64,000 nt of DNA from Gemmobacter nectariphilus. Its GTDB lineage: Bacteria > Pseudomonadota > Alphaproteobacteria > Rhodobacterales > Rhodobacteraceae. A program made the position numbers and the translations under genes. The stretch lies in assembly GCA_020721445.1 (NCBI GenBank), contig DYMU01000007.1:1-64000 (forward strand). Direction: 5' to 3'. Positions 1-8,357 of this stretch are shown here, one piece after another. The notes under the pieces are model-generated. The model searched no databases. It had not been told where the DNA came from and saw nothing but the letters and a program-made list of their open reading frames with translations. The first letter of the stretch is position 1; each line of letters starts with the position of its first letter.

Positions 1-487
1 GTCCAAGACCCATGATGCGGTGTCACGGGCCAAGACCGAGCTGTGGCACCGCATCCTGACCCACTACCTGCCGCTCTACTTCCCGGAGGCGGACCGGTTC
101 CACCGCAGCTCGCGCACCGACTGGTTCCTGGCCTTCCTCGAGATGTTCCTTTCTCCGCACATGATCAGCGCTATGACCAAGGCGGAGTTCACCAAGGCTG
201 CATGGGAGGTGGTCGGGCGCAAGGTCGAGAAGTCTCTCTTGTTGTCAGACATTTACGAGACGGCGAAGACTTCCGCCGGGCTCCCCGTGTCGCCGGACTC
301 GGACGCCATCCGCATGTTCCGCCTGATAGAAAGCGCCAAGCTCAACGGCCTCGATCCGCAGACCTACATCTCCGACAACCTGGCCCGAATCCACGATCAC
401 ATCGCACCCCGCCTCGCCGAACTGCTCCCGTGGAACCGGAAACCGTTGCCTGCTGGTGCGGAAAACAGGATCGCCGCCTTATACTGA
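1..487 (+). pseudogene. Chimeric transposase remnant: IS110 body joined to IS66 C-terminus
   Basis: The reading frame is open from the window edge, so the 5' end is missing; the GTG at base 20 in the ORF track is not a real start. The first part (to about residue 100 of the listed ORF, near base 320) reads like the DEDD-side region of an IS110-family transposase (SRAKTELWHRILTHYLP, SRTDWFLAFLEMF). From about base 320 the sequence changes to the C-terminal element of an IS66-family transposase (SAKLNGLDPQTYI, LARIHDH, ELLPWN). The two parts share one frame, so this is a fusion of fragments of two unrelated insertion sequences, probably made by a deletion or by one element landing in another. 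No complete element or terminal repeat is visible. It is unlikely to be an active transposase. Family calls are from recall of typical IS110 and IS66 sequences. Confidence 0.7.
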
Positions 488-965
488 CAGTTCTTGCTGA
501 CGTCGTAAACGACGTCCGTAACGACCTCAGTTAGCACAACAGACATTCCGTGACCGTATGCAAGGCGGTGCCAACCGGGCGGTTACGGTCATGAAGCCGC
601 GGTAAGCGCGCCTTTTTCTGGAAAAATGCGCTGTCACAAACCAGGCTTGCGCCCTGACAAAGCCGCGCAGCCAGACCAGCGAGGCCCCGCCGATGCCCCT
701 GCCAATAAGCCGACGACACCCCAGCGGATGGTGCTGACGATAAGATCGACGGCTGGATGCATGAAAATGGGCGACAGGCACTGTCAGAAAAAATAACTTG
801 AGGCGGTTGGTGCTGCTGGTTATCGTTTAGGATATAGAAGTTTTTTGCCTTTGGTTATTTCCAGAACAGCCGCGACATCATCTGCCTGACAGAGATGACG
901 CGGCGTTTTCAAACGCCAAGGCGACCAACGGCAGGTCGATTACTTTAAGGGCGTTCAACCCATTC
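488..965. other. Intergenic stretch between transposase remnant and NRPS-like gene
   Basis: About 480 bases with no ORF that looks protein-like. It is more AT-rich than most of the window, especially 780-880. It probably contains the promoter of the NRPS-like gene, but I could not pick one convincingly. No terminal inverted repeats of a complete insertion sequence were recognised. Confidence 0.4.
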
Positions 966-3900
966 ATGCGCAACGATATCCCGTTTGAAAGGCGCGTAGC
1001 TGCAAGTTCGAATCAAATCCGCTATGTAAAGGCGGAAATGGCCGGTACCGGGACTTACATGATCCCAATGGGCCACCTTGTCCGATCTCGCTTGGATCCG
1101 GACAGGCTACGGGCGGCTGCGACGGCCCTGGTCCTTCGGCACGACGCGCTGCGAACGCGCTTCGAGGTCGCCGACGGCGCGATTTTTGCGCTGGTCTCGT
1201 CAACGCCTCATTTTCGGTTTCATGTACATTTGCTGACTGACCCAAGTCTGGAAGCGTTCCGCAAATGGGCGCTTCCGCTGATCTTTGATCATGTCGATCC
1301 GTGCGACGCCGGCTCGCTTGTCAGGATATTGGTGGCCGACCTCGGGGATTGTTGGCGTTTTACAATTGCCGCACATCACGCAATCACTGACGGCTTTTCC
1401 CGTGGCGTGATGAACCGGGAACTCTTGAAAATCTATGCTGGAGAAGAGCTTCCGCCACCGCGATCATATTACGAATTCGCCTCGGCGCCCAAGGCGATAC
1501 TTACACCCGAAGTCGAGGAATTCGTCGCGTCCCTTCCAAACCCGGCCAGAATAGTCGGAGACAGTATCGGACGCGAAGGACCGAACGATGCAGGGCAAAT
1601 AGCTGAACTTGAGTTTGCAGGGCTTGCAGCGTCCTTGCGATTGCTGGGAAAATCAACCGGCGTTTCCAAGTTTGGCATACTTGCGGCCGTTTATGCGCTT
1701 GGCGTCAGGGGATATTGTGGCGAAGCCGGCGTCTCCAGCTTTTTCCAGTCCGAGGGACGGGCCGCGCTTGGCGCTTCAAACTCGGTTGTTGGCCCATTTT
1801 CCCACACATTGCCCCTTGATCTGACGGTAGACCCGGACCAGACCTTTGCCTCGTTGGCCGCCGGTCTTTCAGAGCGCACAAAAAAGGCAGTTGCGCTGGA
1901 AAATGAACCGCTGCTGGATCAGGTTCTGGCACACGGCAAGGCACCAAGCCTCTCGATCAACATGTTTCCGCCAGCCAGCCGGGTCAGGGCCGGAACCCTC
2001 GACATTGGCCCAAGGGAGTTTCTTGATCGGCGCACAGAGTTCGATTTGAACCTGGTCTGGTCGGAAGACGAAAACGTCATGACCGCGCGCGCCTTTTTTG
2101 ATCGGGCACAGCTTACTGCGGAACGTGCGCATCTCTTTCTGAAGTTTCAGGGCAAGATCCTTGATGCTGCAATGCGTGACCCGCAGTTGAGGTGCCATGA
2201 GATTCTGGAGATTGCCCGCCAAGGGGACGAAGTCGTTCTTCCACAGACCTGTGTTGATCCGGCGCCCACTGGACGACTGCACGATCGGTTTTTCGAGACG
2301 GTCGCGCAGTCGCCAGACATGATTGCCGTGATCACCACGAAAGAGCGGATCACTTATCACGACCTTGCACAGCGCGTTCGGCAGGTCGTGGCAGCCCTTC
2401 GACGGGCGGGGGTCGGTGAAGGTGATCGCGTCGCGATCCTGGCCCAGCGTGACCCCGCTCTCGCTGTTGCCATGCTTGGCGTGTCCGCCAGCGGGGCCTC
2501 TTTTGCCGTGATCGACGCGACCTATCCGGTCGAACGGATCCGATGGATGATCAAGCGACTGGGCGGCCGTTTCCTGATTGAGGCCGGCGCGTCGCTGCCC
2601 GAAGACATTCGAGGTGAAATCACCGTTGTTGCGCCTGACAGCGGGCAGATGCCTGACGGCGCAATCGAAAGCGGCCCGGCACGATCGGAAGCCTGTCACA
2701 TGTTCACCTCTGGCACGACAGGTCAGCCGAAGCTTATCACGCACCCGGACACTACGTTGCAGCGATTTGTGGTGTGGCAGGCCAACATGCTGGACCTGCC
2801 CCAGCGCATCTGCACCGTCATGATGGCTGGTCTGGGGCATGATCCCACACTGCGCGACGTTTTCTTGCCGCTTTCGCACGGCGGAAGGATCGCGATACCC
2901 ACACCTTGCGAGATGGCACAGCCCAAGGCGTTGCGCGCCTTGCTGTTGCGGGCCGAATGCAACGTGGTGCGGTTCAGCCCCACTACCGCCCGACTTCTGA
3001 CGGCGGGAATGGAGAAACCCGAGGGTCTTGGAACATTGCGGGCGATCTTTTGGGGCGGCGAGAGACTTCCGCATTCCGAGGTGCGCAGATGGCAGGGGCT
3101 TACCCCAGCGGCGCGGCAGTTCAACATTTTCGGCACCACGGAAACCCCGCAGGCCTTTCTTTACTATGAAATCGAGCCGTCGGCGAACTGGTCACGGAGT
3201 ATTCCCCTTGGACGCCCCTTGCCGTGGACCGGGGTTCGTCTGGTCGATGATCAGGGCGCGTCGATCGGCAGCGGCGAAGTCGGCGAGATCGTGGCCGAAC
3301 TTGCCGATCCCGTCGCGGGCGTTCAAACGAAGGTCGCACTTGTTGGAACGAAATCTGCTTGTCAGCATTTCACGGGCGATTTGGGTTATCATATGCCTGA
3401 CGGGCAGATCTATTTCGTCGGACGTCGTGATGGCCAGGTGAAAATCAACGGGTTCCGCGTCGAACTTGGCGAGATCGAGGCAACGGCCGAAGCGGTGCAG
3501 GGGGCCGATCGCGCCTATGCGGTGATTTCCGAGGACAGGTTGCTGCTCTTTGTCGAGGCAAGGATGGGCGGGGTCACCGAGCGAAGCCTGAGGGTCGTCC
3601 TTGCCAGAACGCTGCCGGGTTATATGGTGCCTGCACAGATCGTCGTGATCGACAGGTTTCCAAGCAGGCCAAACGGAAAGGTTGACGGGCCAGCGCTACT
3701 GGCCCTGCTACAGTCGCGGGCTGCCATCACAGTGGCCGCTGCCGCCGCACAGCTTCTGGGGCCGGCGGAACAGCTTCTCGCCGAGATATTTTCCAAGCGC
3801 ACGGGTCGCAGCGGGGTTGGCCCGGACGACACACTGGAGGATCTTGGCGCAGACAGCCTGACGACGATCGAGGTCAGGCTTGAGCTGGAAAAAAGCGGTT

Positions 3901-5036
3901 TCGATCTGCCGGATGACTGGCAATTCATGGCGATCTCTGAACTGGCCGGGTTTCGAAAGCCACAAGACAGACCTGTGCGACTGTGGGACCGGCTGCGCGC
4001 GTCCAGCCGCATGGAGATCTTCATCCTCATCCGGGCGCTGGCGATTGTGGCAGTGGTGTTTTTTCATAGCGGATACGGCTGGACCGGAGGGGCCTCGATC
4101 ACGCTTTTTGTTCTGGCAGGGTTTTCTTTTGCGCAACTGCAACTTGTGGCTATCGCGCAGGATGATCACTCGGGGCGGGTGTGGGCTCTGATTGGCCGCC
4201 TGTTTGTGCCGCTTGTGCCGATGACACTTCTCTATCTGGGGATCAACGAATATCGGGGCTTGGAGACCCATCCCGCGTCATTGTTTCTTTACCGCAATCT
4301 TGTCGCTGTGACCGATGCGGTGGTCGTGGGAAAGACGGTTTCTGATATCGGCATGTCATGGCTTTGGTTCCTGCACGTCTATATTCAGGTTTTCGTCTTG
4401 ATCGGGCTGCTGCTAAGTTTCCCGGCCCCGCGTCGGCAATTGCGAACTGACGCTTGGCGCGCCATCATGGCCTTTTTCATCATGGTGGAAGCTGTGGGTC
4501 TGTTGGCGGTGGTCCTGTTTGCCGAAGGGCCACGCGACATGGTTGAAGCCGCGCGGCTGCTTCACCAGTCGCCTGTAGCAATCTTGCCATTCCTTGTGAT
4601 CGGCGCGATCGTCGCTTTGGGCAAAACGAAAAAACGGCGGATCATCAGTCTCGGTACAGCGCTGCTTCATTTTGCGCTTGTCTACGTTCTTTATGCGGAT
4701 CATCGCGAAGTCTGGTGGATCTTTGCGCTCGCCGCCTGCGCGTTTTTCCCACATGTGACATTGCCGGTCGCTGTGGCGCGGCCCGTGATCACCGTCTCGG
4801 CCTACTCGCTGATGATCTATCTGGCACATCCTTTGGCCTACCTTGTATTCTATAAATACTTTGGCGGAGACGGGCTGATTGGCGTTGTCGGCGTGTTCTT
4901 TCAAATCGGCACAGGGATATGCTTGGGCATCGTCGCAAGGCACGTTCTTGGTGTGATCGGGGTCAATCGTCTGTCGAGCCTGCCAGTGACGTTCTTTCCA
5001 TCCCGAAGCCCGGTCCCGTCACTGAAAGAAGGGTGA
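966..5036 (+). CDS. NRPS-like synthetase with C-A-PCP modules fused to a membrane acyltransferase-3 domain
   Basis: A 1356-residue protein. Residues about 1-420 form a condensation domain with the active-site motif HHAITDG at 137-143. Residues about 430-900 form an adenylation domain with TSGTTGQPK at 581-589, NIFGTTE, GDLGYHMPDGQIYFVGR and a terminal NGKVD. Residues about 925-990 are a carrier protein with the phosphopantetheine serine in GADSL at Ser964. From residue about 1015 to the end there are many hydrophobic segments beginning with MEIFILIRALAIVAVVFFH, which resembles the first helix and catalytic His of acyltransferase-3/OpgC-type membrane enzymes. The likely job is to activate an amino or hydroxy acid, load it on the carrier, condense it and pass it to a membrane-bound transferase. 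There is no thioesterase, and no phosphopantetheinyl transferase or MbtH gene nearby. The ribosome site is weak. Flanking IS remnants suggest acquisition. Domain calls are firm; the product is unknown. Confidence 0.85.
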   Translation: MRNDIPFERRVAASSNQIRYVKAEMAGTGTYMIPMGHLVRSRLDPDRLRAAATALVLRHDALRTRFEVADGAIFALVSSTPHFRFHVHLLTDPSLEAFRKWALPLIFDHVDPCDAGSLVRILVADLGDCWRFTIAAHHAITDGFSRGVMNRELLKIYAGEELPPPRSYYEFASAPKAILTPEVEEFVASLPNPARIVGDSIGREGPNDAGQIAELEFAGLAASLRLLGKSTGVSKFGILAAVYALGVRGYCGEAGVSSFFQSEGRAALGASNSVVGPFSHTLPLDLTVDPDQTFASLAAGLSERTKKAVALENEPLLDQVLAHGKAPSLSINMFPPASRVRAGTLDIGPREFLDRRTEFDLNLVWSEDENVMTARAFFDRAQLTAERAHLFLKFQGKILDAAMRDPQLRCHEILEIARQGDEVVLPQTCVDPAPTGRLHDRFFETVAQSPDMIAVITTKERITYHDLAQRVRQVVAALRRAGVGEGDRVAILAQRDPALAVAMLGVSASGASFAVIDATYPVERIRWMIKRLGGRFLIEAGASLPEDIRGEITVVAPDSGQMPDGAIESGPARSEACHMFTSGTTGQPKLITHPDTTLQRFVVWQANMLDLPQRICTVMMAGLGHDPTLRDVFLPLSHGGRIAIPTPCEMAQPKALRALLLRAECNVVRFSPTTARLLTAGMEKPEGLGTLRAIFWGGERLPHSEVRRWQGLTPAARQFNIFGTTETPQAFLYYEIEPSANWSRSIPLGRPLPWTGVRLVDDQGASIGSGEVGEIVAELADPVAGVQTKVALVGTKSACQHFTGDLGYHMPDGQIYFVGRRDGQVKINGFRVELGEIEATAEAVQGADRAYAVISEDRLLLFVEARMGGVTERSLRVVLARTLPGYMVPAQIVVIDRFPSRPNGKVDGPALLALLQSRAAITVAAAAAQLLGPAEQLLAEIFSKRTGRSGVGPDDTLEDLGADSLTTIEVRLELEKSGFDLPDDWQFMAISELAGFRKPQDRPVRLWDRLRASSRMEIFILIRALAIVAVVFFHSGYGWTGGASITLFVLAGFSFAQLQLVAIAQDDHSGRVWALIGRLFVPLVPMTLLYLGINEYRGLETHPASLFLYRNLVAVTDAVVVGKTVSDIGMSWLWFLHVYIQVFVLIGLLLSFPAPRRQLRTDAWRAIMAFFIMVEAVGLLAVVLFAEGPRDMVEAARLLHQSPVAILPFLVIGAIVALGKTKKRRIISLGTALLHFALVYVLYADHREVWWIFALAACAFFPHVTLPVAVARPVITVSAYSLMIYLAHPLAYLVFYKYFGGDGLIGVVGVFFQIGTGICLGIVARHVLGVIGVNRLSSLPVTFFPSRSPVPSLKEG

Positions 5037-5256
5037 AAGACAAGCCATTCTGGTTGAAAGTCCGTGTCTTTGACCGCCGGGGTCAGGTGCCTGTCTGGTT
5101 TCATCGCCAGACCAGGAAGGTGGCGGCGCGGGCGACAGGGGCGGGTTTCAGGCCGGACATGGTGCCATCAGGCTGGACCGGGACAAAAGAACCGGCGGGT
5201 ATCCCGGCCCGACCTGTCCCGCCGTCGCGGAACAGGCGAAGGCATGGATCACATGT

Positions 5257-6276
5257 CTATTGCGCCAGCAATTCTTTCAGCTTGGCGTCGATGAAGCGCA
5301 CGTCATCAGGGTTGGTACCCGGCCCGCCGGCGAAATGGCCCCAGATTGACGGCACCGGCACAAAGTCGACATTCGGCATGTGCGCCACTTCGAACTTGCT
5401 GTCGGCCGGCGGGAAATACAGATCCGTCTCGCCCGGCATGACAAAGGCCTTGGCGGTGATCGCGGCCAAGGCTTTCTTGAAGTCGCCGCCGTAGATGTCG
5501 TTGTCGCTGATGTCGCCGTGTTGCCAGGTCCAGGCCATCGTGATCAGGTTGTTTGCGTCCTTGGGCAGGAAGAACCCTTCCCAGAAGGCAACCAGAAAAT
5601 CCTCGAGCGATGAAAAGCCAAGGGTCTTGAGGTCAAGTTCGGCACGGTAGAAATCCTGCGAAAAGCCCCAGCCTGCATAGACCCGCGCCATGGCGCGCAG
5701 GCCCTTTTCGGGTTTGGATGTGTACCAGCCCTCGGCCCAGGCGCTGTCGGCGCGCAAAGCGGCCTGCACGCCTTCGAGAAAGACAAAGTTGTGGCGCGAA
5801 CATTTCGCCGATCCGCAGAACGGTGCGATCCGTTCCACCATGTCGGGAAACAGCGCGCCCCAATGAAAGGTCTGCAACGCCCCCATCGACCAGCCGGTGA
5901 CCAGCGCCAGCTTTTCGATGCCGAACACCTCGGTCACCAGCCGGTGTTGTGCCATCACGTTGTCATAGGCGGTGACCTTTGGGAAACGCGCGGCGTTGTA
6001 GGGTTCGGGCGTGTTGCTGGGCGACGAGGACAGGCCGTTGCCGAACATGTTGGGAATGATGATGAAATACTTGTCAGGGTCCAGCGCCATGCCCGGCCCG
6101 ATCAGCCATTCGTTTTCATAGTGCTGGCCTGAATACCACGTCGGATAGACGATGGCGTTCGACTTGTCGGCGTTAAGGGTGCCAAAGGTCTTGTAGGCCA
6201 GCTTGGCGTCGCGCAGCGTGGCCCCGCGTTGAAAGCGCATGTCGCCCAGGTCGAAAATCTGGTAATCGGTGGTCAT
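5257..6276 (-). CDS. MetX-family alpha/beta hydrolase
   Basis: A 339-residue protein of the homoserine O-acetyltransferase-like alpha/beta-hydrolase family. The nucleophile elbow is GWSMGALQ, and a downstream GETDLYFPP and SIWGHFAGG supply the probable Asp and His of the triad. The start chosen (ATG at 6276) follows GGAACCGG and begins MTTDYQIFDL; the ORF track runs further upstream only because the frame stays open into the permease gene. It follows the permease gene in the same direction with a gap of about 68 bp, so the two are probably one operon. True MetX proteins act on homoserine. The permease partner and the neighbouring amidase operon suggest instead hydrolysis of an ester or amide that the permease imports, which is inference. 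Confidence 0.8.
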   Translation of the reverse strand: MTTDYQIFDLGDMRFQRGATLRDAKLAYKTFGTLNADKSNAIVYPTWYSGQHYENEWLIGPGMALDPDKYFIIIPNMFGNGLSSSPSNTPEPYNAARFPKVTAYDNVMAQHRLVTEVFGIEKLALVTGWSMGALQTFHWGALFPDMVERIAPFCGSAKCSRHNFVFLEGVQAALRADSAWAEGWYTSKPEKGLRAMARVYAGWGFSQDFYRAELDLKTLGFSSLEDFLVAFWEGFFLPKDANNLITMAWTWQHGDISDNDIYGGDFKKALAAITAKAFVMPGETDLYFPPADSKFEVAHMPNVDFVPVPSIWGHFAGGPGTNPDDVRFIDAKLKELLAQ

Positions 6277-6344
6277 TTCCGGTTCCTTTTGTGCTGTGTG
6301 AATGGGCAGACCGGCACCGGCCGCTCTGCCCCAATTGATCCGGA

Positions 6345-7673
6345 TCAGGCCGCGCGCTCGCTGGTCTTGGCGGCATAGGCAGCAATCGCCGCATAGGCGA
6401 CGCCTGCCGCGATGGCCCCGCAAATTGCGGTCGAAAACTGGGGCGCGTAGGTTTCGACCAGAAAGGCGCAGGCAGAACCGACGGCCCAGGCTGCAAAGGC
6501 CGTTCCGCGCCAATCGGATGTAACCTGCGCGTTGCGGCGCAGAAGGTATTGATCCACCAGGATGATGGCACCGATCGGCGGAACAAGGATGCCCAGCAGC
6601 GACAGCCAGGCGATAAAGAACGCCCAGACGTTCGAAGCTGCAATCACGATGCCGATGGCGCCCAGTACCACGGCCGCCAGCCGCATGTGTGAATTGACGA
6701 TCCGAGACCACCCCGTTGCGGCGTTGTACAGGCAATGAGCGCATACCGAGCTAAGGTTGCAATACAAAAACAGGAACGCCAGCACGCTAAGCAATCCGAT
6801 CTGTTTTGAATTGGCGTAGCCGAACATGTTGTCGGTGCCAAAGGGGTTGGCGTCCGGCACGGCAAGGGCTGCGGTCATGATCCCGCCCACCAGCATGGCG
6901 AACATGTTGGCAAAGGGAAATGCGCTGAAGGTGGCGACAAGCGAGCTGCGGCTGTCTTGCGCCCAGCGGTTGAAGTCGGCTGTCACAGTGCCTGCGTCGA
7001 TGAACAGCGCGATGACCACGGTCAGCCCGACACCCATCGACATCGACGCGATGCCGTTGTTGCCGGGATAGGCGTAGATCGCGGCCCAGCTGGTGGTGCT
7101 GGCGGAATCCGCGACAACCCAAAGGCCCAGCACCACAAAGAAGGGGACCGAGATCAGGCCGATGAAGTGCAGGCCGCGCACACCGATAACCGTGATGCCG
7201 ATATACAGCACACCGGCGATCACCGTCATCAGGGTGTAATTCAGGTCATAGGCGCTGCTGATCAGCGCCCCCGTGATGCCGGTCTGCACCGCATACCAGC
7301 CCAGCAGAAGCGTCGAAAGCAGCCCCGAGGCCAGAATATAACCCTTGCGCCCGAACACGATGCTGGCGATCAGGGCAAAGTTCATGCCCGATCGGGTGCC
7401 CAGAAGGCCAAGCGAGCCAACGTAGACCAGCATGATCAGGTTTCCGATGATCATTGCCGTCAAGGCCGCGCTGAACCCCATGCCAAGCACAAGGATCGAC
7501 CCGGTCATGGCCCCGGTGATGATCATGGGAAAGCCCATCCAGATCATCGAAACGGAAAACATGCTGCGCCGGGCTGACATCGGCACGGGTCGGTGTTCGT
7601 ATTCGTCGCCCAAGGCGTGGTCGAGCGCCGACTCGGCAGGCGGCGCGTCATCAAAACGATCTGTTCGTGTCAT
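6345..7673 (-). CDS. NCS1-family (CodB-like) purine/cytosine-type permease
   Basis: A 442-residue integral membrane protein with about 12 hydrophobic segments. Recognisable NCS1 features include the N-terminal RRSMFSVSMIWMGFPM region and later segments such as GNNGIASMSMGVGL. The family imports cytosine, allantoin, uracil, hydantoins or thiamine precursors with sodium or protons. The gene runs divergently from the amide operon and is followed by a MetX-type hydrolase. Its leader on the minus strand contains an intrinsic terminator overlapped by an ANTAR-type hairpin (see 7771-7828), so expression is probably controlled by antitermination. The ribosome site is weak (GGGTGA before ATG). The substrate cannot be read from sequence; given the context, an amide-like or ureide compound is plausible. 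Confidence 0.85.
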   Translation of the reverse strand: MTRTDRFDDAPPAESALDHALGDEYEHRPVPMSARRSMFSVSMIWMGFPMIITGAMTGSILVLGMGFSAALTAMIIGNLIMLVYVGSLGLLGTRSGMNFALIASIVFGRKGYILASGLLSTLLLGWYAVQTGITGALISSAYDLNYTLMTVIAGVLYIGITVIGVRGLHFIGLISVPFFVVLGLWVVADSASTTSWAAIYAYPGNNGIASMSMGVGLTVVIALFIDAGTVTADFNRWAQDSRSSLVATFSAFPFANMFAMLVGGIMTAALAVPDANPFGTDNMFGYANSKQIGLLSVLAFLFLYCNLSSVCAHCLYNAATGWSRIVNSHMRLAAVVLGAIGIVIAASNVWAFFIAWLSLLGILVPPIGAIILVDQYLLRRNAQVTSDWRGTAFAAWAVGSACAFLVETYAPQFSTAICGAIAAGVAYAAIAAYAAKTSERAA

Positions 7674-7770
7674 GGGTCACCCGTGATGTGAAAGGAATGA
7701 GGAAGATGGAGAGGAGGGGGGAGGGTCCAGCCGACAGGCGGCGCGGCGATGTGCATCGCCACGACCCGAA

Positions 7771-7819
7771 AAAGAAAAACCCCCCGACACGGCGCAATCA
7801 TTGCGTCGAACCGAGGGGC
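7771..7819 (-). terminator. Leader terminator before the NCS1 permease operon
   Basis: Read on the minus strand, GCCCCTCGG pairs with TCGGGGGG around an inner CGCAAT/ATTGCG stem, and the structure is followed by TTTTTCTTTTTC. It lies about 100 nt upstream of the permease start and no minus-strand gene precedes it, so it is a leader attenuator, not the end of another transcript. The base pairing is seen directly; there are internal mismatches between the two stem blocks. Confidence 0.75.
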
Positions 7820-7828
7820 ATCAATGCC
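7817..7828 (-). promoter_or_regulatory. ANTAR-type antiterminator hairpin in the permease leader
   Basis: On the minus strand the sequence is GGC-ATTGAT-GCC, a short hairpin with a six-base loop having A at position 1 and G at position 4, the loop signature of RNAs bound by ANTAR proteins. Its 3' arm is the start of the terminator 5' arm, so forming it would disrupt the terminator. The expected first hairpin is not clear; AGG-CTTTGT-CCT just upstream is a weak candidate. Confidence 0.6.
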
Positions 7829-8209
7829 TTGTAGGACAAAGCCTCGCCATTGAAGCTTTTGCATCGTTAGCGTGACGTAGAGGTAACCAAAAATCAACGA
7901 AATTTTCACGATTTAAACTCACCGGGCGAACCCCGGGAAATCGGGACAAATTCAACATCTTAAGCGGCGCTGGCCGCAGATCGCATGACGCAATGGTCGT
8001 TGAACGCCGGGGGCGTGTCGGTTTGCGAACCTTCCATGCGGTTGCGGGGCCTTGGATTTGATTCGCGGCGCACACTGGTTTGCTGTGGGCCAGCAGACTT
8101 CGCGGTGCATTGCATCTTGGTGAATATTTCACCCAACCGCATGAAAATGAACCATATTTAGAACTTGATTTGTGGGCGCACATGCCGCACCGTTAAAGGA
8201 CGGGCTCGA

Positions 8210-8249
8210 TCAGCACTGACCTGAACCCGATCAAAAAGGCAACGAAGCC
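8210..8249 (+). promoter_or_regulatory. Two-hairpin ANTAR antiterminator element in the amide operon leader
   Basis: The second hairpin (8238-8249) is GGC-AACGAA-GCC, a hexaloop with A at 1 and G at 4. Its 3' arm is shared with the 5' arm of the terminator that follows. A first hairpin candidate (8210-8224) is TCAG-CACTGAC-CTGA, containing ACTGAC. The two are separated by about 13 nt. In the Pseudomonas amidase operon, AmiR, an ANTAR protein, binds the leader RNA and prevents termination; this operon encodes AmiR as its last gene, so the same control is likely. The second hairpin is better supported than the first. Confidence 0.7.
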
Positions 8250-8300
8250 CCTGGAAACCGTGTCACCGCTGACACGATTTCCGGGGGCTTTTTCGTTTTG
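8245..8300 (+). terminator. Leader intrinsic terminator upstream of the amide operon
   Basis: A stem of about 20 base pairs with one mismatch and one wobble runs from AAGCCCCTGGAAA through GTGTCA, loop CCGC, TGACAC, to TTTCCGGGGGCTT, followed by TTTTTCGTTTT. It sits about 60 nt before the ATG of the first gene with no plus-strand gene upstream. It is therefore a leader attenuator controlled by the overlapping ANTAR hairpin. Confidence 0.85.
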
Positions 8301-8357
8301 TCGCGTTGTCGCTGAACAGATCCAGAAAATGATCTCAACCAACATGGAGTGACCCGA

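Larger units (their letters stand above)
7674..8357. other. Divergent regulatory region between permease operon and amide operon
   Basis: About 680 bases without a convincing gene. It contains the minus-strand leader of the permease operon (7674-7870) and the plus-strand leader of the amide operon (about 8150-8357), each with a terminator. The middle part (7870-8150) should hold both promoters. A CATATT near 8152 could be a -10 element for the plus strand, but the -35 match is poor. A polypyrimidine run on the minus strand lies just upstream of the permease start. Confidence 0.6.

Noticed and set aside
602-625. GTAAGCG-like sequence as a possible IS66 terminal repeat
   Set aside because: No partner repeat was found and its orientation does not fit the nearby IS66 fragment.
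7960-8142. Minus-strand 60-residue ORF containing RESNPRP, which can hint at a tRNA
   Set aside because: No cloverleaf or acceptor stem could be built around it, and the region is a divergent promoter area.
8349-8357. GTG start for the first amide operon gene
   Set aside because: The ribosome site GGAG overlaps this GTG; the ATG at 8358 has correct spacing and begins the twin-arginine signal.
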